Source: Ptiloglossa arizonensis | Taxonomy: Eukaryota > Arthropoda > Insecta > Hymenoptera > Colletidae | DNA: 64,000 bases | NCBI RefSeq assembly: GCF_051014685.1 | Contig: NC_135058.1 | Span: forward strand, 11,472,811 to 11,536,810 | Direction: 5' to 3' | Shown here: one piece after another, positions 59,393 through 64,000 of the stretch | How the letters are laid out: every line of letters begins with the position of its first letter | How positions within the stretch are numbered: position 1 is the first letter of the stretch | Translations under genes and position numbers: made by a program | The notes under the pieces: model-generated | The model's database searches: none | The model's input: only the letters and a program-made list of their open reading frames with translations | What the model was told of the DNA's origin: nothing

Positions 59393-59732
59393 AGTTGGGA
59401 GAAACGGGGCACTCTATATGAGTGGACGGCGTCGCGCATATCCTTGAGAATCGGGCCCACTGAGGGGAAACGGGATAGACCTAGTAGGACCAACTATACG
59501 GTTCGCGTCGCGTCTTTCCCAATTTTGCCTCATTTCGTTCGTAATGTAATCGCTCGGCAGAACTGAACGAGGAGATCGAAGGAACTTTGATTCCTTCCAT
59601 CTTCTTCGTTTAGTAACTTCGTTTGTATTGCGCGTCGAGAGAGATCGATGGAACTTCGAATCCATCTATCTCTCTCCGGGTCTCCGCTCGCAGCAACCTC
59701 CACGCGGTGAGACCTGGTAATCGGTATTACTC

Positions 59733-59757
59733 GCGACGAACAATAATTGTTCGTTGC
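59733..59757. repeat. near-perfect 12-bp palindrome
   Basis: GCGACGAACAAT, a single A, and ATTGTTCGTTGC. Pairing is complete if one G-U is allowed. It lies about 130 bp past the end of module copy B, just before DNA returns to AT-rich. Confidence 0.55.
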
Positions 59758-59769
59758 CAGTAGTGCCGA

Positions 59770-60780
59770 GCTAATTGGCTGCGAATTTAGAATATTATAT
59801 TGATGAAATTTTCGTTGATTCAAATTGATTAAGAAGTACATCGTAGTTTGGCGATAGACATCCACGCAAATATATAAGAAAAAGGGGCAGGACCGTAAAG
59901 TATTAAAAAAAAAAAGTCAAACATTATTTACACGTAACTCGTATGTTTCGAAAACTGGAGATGATACGGCAATCCGACTTCGGGATTCTTGTTCGGTGAT
60001 TGTGGCTCCGCAATGATCACCCACTAGTTAGGAAGACAAAATAATAGTTTAAAAGTTTCAATTCGTCCGACAGTGTGATCATAAGCAATTGATCCAACTT
60101 TAAAGCGTTCTTTAACTTTATACCCAAAACCATTAAAGTATACCTTCTAGAAAAGAAATTTCTCGAGAACAAATAAATTGAATCTCGTGTGTCCAAAGTT
60201 TCCAAACCTTTGTCAAAAGATAAAGTCGTGTTCGCAACATCCACCGTGCGCAACCCCTTTCCTCTCCAAGAAATCCCGGTAAAGTCATAAACGACCCAGT
60301 TCTGGACAATTTTAATTCGATCTTTCGTATTGGATTAGTTTTCGGTAAAACGTGTTTAATCTGCCGGTAGCTCGGGCGAGGGGTGACGGCGCGGGGTAGT
60401 TTTACGAGCCCCGGGGCTGGATCTCCTTTCTTTGTTTCAGAAGGGGTCCGCCGAACCGGGCACGTGACCCACCTGAAAATGAACTCGACGAAGCCCGTCG
60501 GCGGAAAAATATCTGTGCACCGTGAGCGCGCTTGGTAACCCTCGAGCGTAGCTTTCGTTCGCCTCCTCTGACCTCGCCGATACAATTAAGGAAGCGCGAT
60601 AGATCCAGCGTCCAACTGGAAGAAATAAACTCTTTGACAGTGAATCGGTGGAATCGTGCCTTCCGAGAGTGCTTCCTTATCGGCTTGCTTCCGGTGACAT
60701 CGGGCTACGCTCGTTCACCGTTCGCTTACTCGAGCCGAGACGAATCCCACTTCCGGTTTACCGGTCCACAGTAACCCCAC
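59770..60780. other. no gene recognised
   Basis: AT-rich to 60,340, then CpG-richer (60,360-60,880). Frames on both strands are short and unassigned. Confidence 0.45.
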
Positions 60781-60784
60781 CTAA

Positions 60785-61650
60785 CGTTTTAATGGATCTG
60801 GAAAACGCTCGGGGCGATACGGAGCCACGATGTTTAATCCGAGTCGTATCCAAGTGAAATGAAATACACCGGTGCAAGTGCAATATGTGTCCTCGAGGTA
60901 TTGTTTCGTATGGAAGGATTAGTATTTTTTACGATAACTCTCGAGCAATGTAACGCGTCTGGAAACACGTTCACGATGGAATGTATAGTTGGAAGTTGGA
61001 AAGATTACTTCTAGAACGAAGGGAGATGCAGTGTCGCGTGTAAGGGGAATTCGAACAGCGTGGATCATCGATTGTTCATTCGTAAGTTTTTTAAAATCGA
61101 CTTCGATCCAATACGATTTTCAATTTCTTCTAGAGGTCAACTTCTCAGCTCCGTACAGTACCTACGATATTTAATTTTCCAAGCTGCGTTCGAGTGAAAT
61201 TAAATATAACCGTGCTTATGGAAAATACAATACCAAATTTATCGAAATATCAAAATATTGTTCATCGTAATGTTGTATGGTTATACAGAAGGATTAGTCC
61301 ACTTTTATACGATAATCTTGGAACAATTTGATGCGTCTGGAAGAAGCTCAGGATGATACGAACCTACGATGTTTAATCCTTCGAATGAAATGGAATATGC
61401 CAGCGTATGTACAGCAAGTGCAATATGTGTTATCAAAATATTATTCATCGTAATATCACATGGTTATATCGAAGGATTAGTATTTTATACGATAACTCTC
61501 GAACAATTTAATGCGTCTGGAAGACGCTTAGGGTGATACGGACCTATAGTAGTTAATCCTCCGAGCTGTACCCGAGCGAGATGAAATGCACTACTGGAAA
61601 GTGGAATACGTATTATCAAAATATTATTCGTCCCAACGCTAGTAAGTTAT
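60785..61650. repeat. degenerate tandem repeat, four to five units of about 161-190 bp
   Basis: TCTGGAA with a following CGCTCGGGRYGATACG-like block recurs at 60,797, 60,958, 61,336 and 61,516. Spacings are 161, 378 (two units, with a weak one near 61,150) and 180. Linked words GAAGGATTAGTATTTT, ACGATAACTCTCGARCAA and GTGCAATATGTGT recur in order. Confidence 0.75.
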
Positions 61651-61659
61651 ATCGAAGGG

Positions 61660-63180
61660 TTGGTAAAGTGTCGCACTGTGCAAAAATTAACTAACCACTT
61701 CCCTGACAAATTTTTTGTACAATCTACTCGAGATGATCAACGTAATGTGATGTCATTTCTTAAATATTTAGAGATAATTAAGCTTCGCAGTAGGAGGGTT
61801 CGTATATATTTTACGCTTTATTAGTCTAGTCGCCATATTTCTCAAGTTTCGCTCGATTTTACGTCTAAGTAACCCTTCATGGTAAATCTTCTCTTCCTTC
61901 TGAAAATTACAGTTTCTTGACAAGGGTCCCTTTTGTTACGAACCCTTAAATTATACAAAGTAGTTTAGGAATACTTGGGGTTGTCTTAACATAGCCATCG
62001 TTAGAAATAACTTCTCGGCTACTTCCACTGTAATGCGAAATAGTGGCACGGAAAGAATTTTATCTCTTCGGATAAAATCTCGTAAAAGATTCAAGGTCAC
62101 GGAATTGCGCGTTAAGAAAAGGCGATTTATTTCTACTGTATTCGAAGCGATAGTCTATCGATACGAATTCCGAACGAGTACAAACCATCCGTACGTTCTG
62201 TACCAAGTTCTACGTTTTCGAATAAACAAAAATTCAAAACTAATATCGCCACTAGGATATCCACTGTTTTTTTTAAAACGATGATTACAATGTATACAAA
62301 TTTCCCTCGATAAAATGGTATCTTTTGTGTACACGTTAAGAAAATGTTGTCCCTTTGTCCTCGATGCGTTCCTCTCTACCCTGTTTATCGTAATCAACGA
62401 ACAAACTCCTCGAAATACCGGGACAAGCCCGGAGACTCGCGATACTAGAAAAAAAGAAGCAACGTCTTCCATAAGGAAAATTGTAGCTTCGAAGACAATA
62501 AATTTCGCTTACGCAAACTCTATCGATCTTCCTGTTGGCAAAAATAGAATTTAATATCCCCAAGATAGGATGTCACCGTACAAGGGTGTCTTCAACAGTA
62601 AGCGACGATAAGAGTCGATCGTTCCGCGAAAACACCTACCGAACTGTTTGATCCCTCGGATCGTTTCGGAGCACGAACGAGAAAACAGTCAACCCCCCTA
62701 GGTTCCCCATGCTCATGAATATATTTCAAGACAAAGTATTGTGTCATCGTAAGCGTCTCTGGAAATTTCTCGCTGCGAAAATAAAACCCGCTATCGAAGC
62801 TGAATTTATATCTTTCGTACGCGCGACGTATTTAAAGTTGCGCGTTTAAAAATCAAAAGAGAGAGAGAAGAAAAAGAAACACAATCTCCGGAAATAATTC
62901 CGGTCGGTGATAAATTCGTCGAGTCGGTCGATTCTACTTCCGACGAAGTAACGGAAGCTCCGGTGTCGGTGACACGGTATTTCGAGACTCTCGAGGAACT
63001 TCCGCGGCTTTAAAAATGGCAAACGCTCGTGAACTGCCTCGATCGTGCATACGGTTAAAAATATTCCTCGAGCGAGTAAAAATACAAGTCGCGAGCACGC
63101 GACAGAAGTTCACTGACAACCGTAGCCAGCGTAACCAGAAAAATAAATCAAATCCCGTGTGGAAGCGGTGAAAGAAGACA
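61660..63180. other. no gene recognised
   Basis: AT-rich unique DNA with a short GA tract at about 62,855. No exon is supported. Confidence 0.5.
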
Positions 63181-63368
63181 GCGTGAGCCGAGTGGGAAAA
63201 CTACGAGTGTTTATATTGTATTGTAATTAAATGTACCGCTACACCTCGTACCTAGTACGTCCGATATAATTGCACTTAGGTATACGATTACATCTCACAC
63301 CTGGTATACCGATACGATAGGTACACCCGTTAATTTTCTCACTCCGTCCATGCTACTTTCTTCTATTT

Positions 63369-63705
63369 CTTACAAAGGAAATTTAGTTTACATTCGTTAC
63401 TTTCCCCATTTCTTACACATGGAATTTAGTTTACATTCCTGGCTACCCTGCCTGTGACTAATTGTGTTCCATCTACGGTGAGAAAAGTCGAAAAAATTGA
63501 GCAAAAAATTTCAGATAACGAAAAACTACGACAAAATTTCTCCCATTCTGTTCACTTTGTCTACTCCCACTCCTTACACATGGGATTCAGTTTACGTTTC
63601 TACCTACACTCCCTGTGACCAATTATTCCCCTATCTTTGGTGGGGGAAGACGTAGAGGTCGAGCAAAAAGTTTAGAAAACGAAAAGCTAAGAAAATTTTC
63701 GTCAG
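63369..63705. repeat. degenerate tandem repeat, period about 161 bp
   Basis: CTTACACATGGAATTTAGTT (about 63,412) and CTTACACATGGGATTCAGTT (about 63,573) begin two units that share CCTGTGACYAATT, GAGCAAAAARTTT and AACGAAAARCTA. A shorter partial unit (CTTACAAAGGAAATTTAGTT) precedes at about 63,370. Confidence 0.75.
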
Positions 63706-63741
63706 AATTGGAGACGGGACTATGGTGTCGTGACCGTGGCG

Positions 63742-63759
63742 ATTTGCATCGTAATGCAA
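63742..63759. promoter_or_regulatory. octamer-like POU site within a short dyad
   Basis: ATTTGCAT (63,742-63,749) is the exact octamer (ATGCAAAT on the minus strand). TTGCAT and ATGCAA form an inverted pair around CGTA, and CAATTA follows. It sits at the edge of a CpG-rich block that runs to the window end. Confidence 0.3.
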
Positions 63760-63810
63760 GTCAATTACAGCGCGTTTCATAAATCACGAGCGCGTGCACG
63801 CCAGCAACGC

Positions 63811-63840
63811 GGCGTCGTCGGCGTCGGCGTCGGCGGTGGC
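63811..63840. repeat. GGCGTC simple repeat
   Basis: About five imperfect GTCGGC units in very CpG-dense DNA (63,700-64,000). The block may be the start of a promoter or first exon lying beyond the window. Confidence 0.8.
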
Positions 63841-64000
63841 TTTTGTACGTACACGGTTCTCTACTTCGGGGATTACCAGAAATTCGCGGACCGCGCGCAA
63901 CTTCCGCTCCGGCTGGCGCGCACAACGGTGAACACGCGCCGCGTTCGAGCCTGCCCGAAATTCATTTCCATAAACGCCGCGTACGCGAGCCGCCCGTACT

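Larger units (their letters stand above)
59080..59603. repeat. duplicated GC-richer module, copy B
   Basis: Starts with AGTTAGTTTTAAGG, 496 bp after copy A, and ends with GAGGAGATCGAAGGAAC at an offset of 537 bp. Copy B therefore holds about 41 extra bases, located where a self-complementary block lies (59,353-59,392). The minus frame (59,143-59,493, 116 codons) is longer than in copy A and ends in a segment (AIDRSDHLHGRSLAYATSSG) shared with it. The nucleotide match extends beyond the frame, so coding pressure is not shown. Confidence 0.85.

Noticed and set aside
1..64000. Known insect microRNAs, homeobox, zinc-finger or transposase motifs
   Set aside because: Looked for familiar seeds and protein words in the sequence and frames; none were found by eye, though a computed search could still find short exons.

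Overview
This window looks like nuclear DNA from an animal, most likely an insect and probably a hymenopteran (bee, ant or wasp). The reasons: no operon-like gene packing; abundant CpG (TCGA, CGAA and TTCG words everywhere); patches of AT-rich DNA alternating with GC-rich, CpG-dense DNA; many microsatellites; and short TTAA-flanked MITEs of a type I know from hymenopteran genomes. The species cannot be fixed from the sequence alone.

I find no convincing protein-coding gene, no tRNA or rRNA, no intact transposase or reverse transcriptase, and no known microRNA that I recognise. Open frames up to about 270 codons exist, but they lie in GC-rich or low-complexity DNA and read as compositional accidents. 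A few short frames are listed as weak candidates. The window is best read as a large intergenic or intronic, possibly regulatory, domain.

Layout. 1-2,050: mixed DNA with two weak frames, a roughly 159-bp duplication and a G-quadruplex-type G tract. 2,050-19,300: single-copy-looking DNA with CT and GGT microsatellites. 19,388-20,086: a TTAA-flanked MITE, then a nested inverted repeat. 21,700-24,000: short tandem repeats and a 270-bp pyrimidine tract. 25,250-28,250: a cluster of 13-bp palindromes and two candidate inverted-terminal elements. 29,200-36,800: three degenerate tandem-repeat patches (about 225, 205 and 140 bp). 37,000-40,750: a CpG-dense block, a 30-bp minisatellite and an (AT)36 tract. 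41,270-43,060: an old repeat with a period near 164 bp. 43,000-54,800: mostly unique DNA with a small MITE at 47,240 and a dispersed repeat fragment at 53,500.

56,169-59,760 is the most striking part. A 543-bp satellite-like array (three almost identical copies plus a worn fourth) stops at about 58,080. A textbook TATA box and initiator follow at the expected spacing (58,134 and 58,164). Downstream lie a hairpin, a 7-bp tandem repeat, and two copies of a roughly 480-520 bp GC-richer module that share a perfectly kept 37-nt hairpin; one copy also carries an extra hairpin inserted into it. This could be a non-coding RNA locus or an uncharacterised mobile element. 60,790-63,700: two more degenerate tandem repeats with periods near 160-180 bp. 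The window ends in a CpG-rich block with an octamer-like POU motif, possibly the edge of a promoter.

The feature that ties the window together is the repeated appearance of old local tandem duplications with periods of about 130-240 bp, often near 160, at nine separate places with unrelated sequences.
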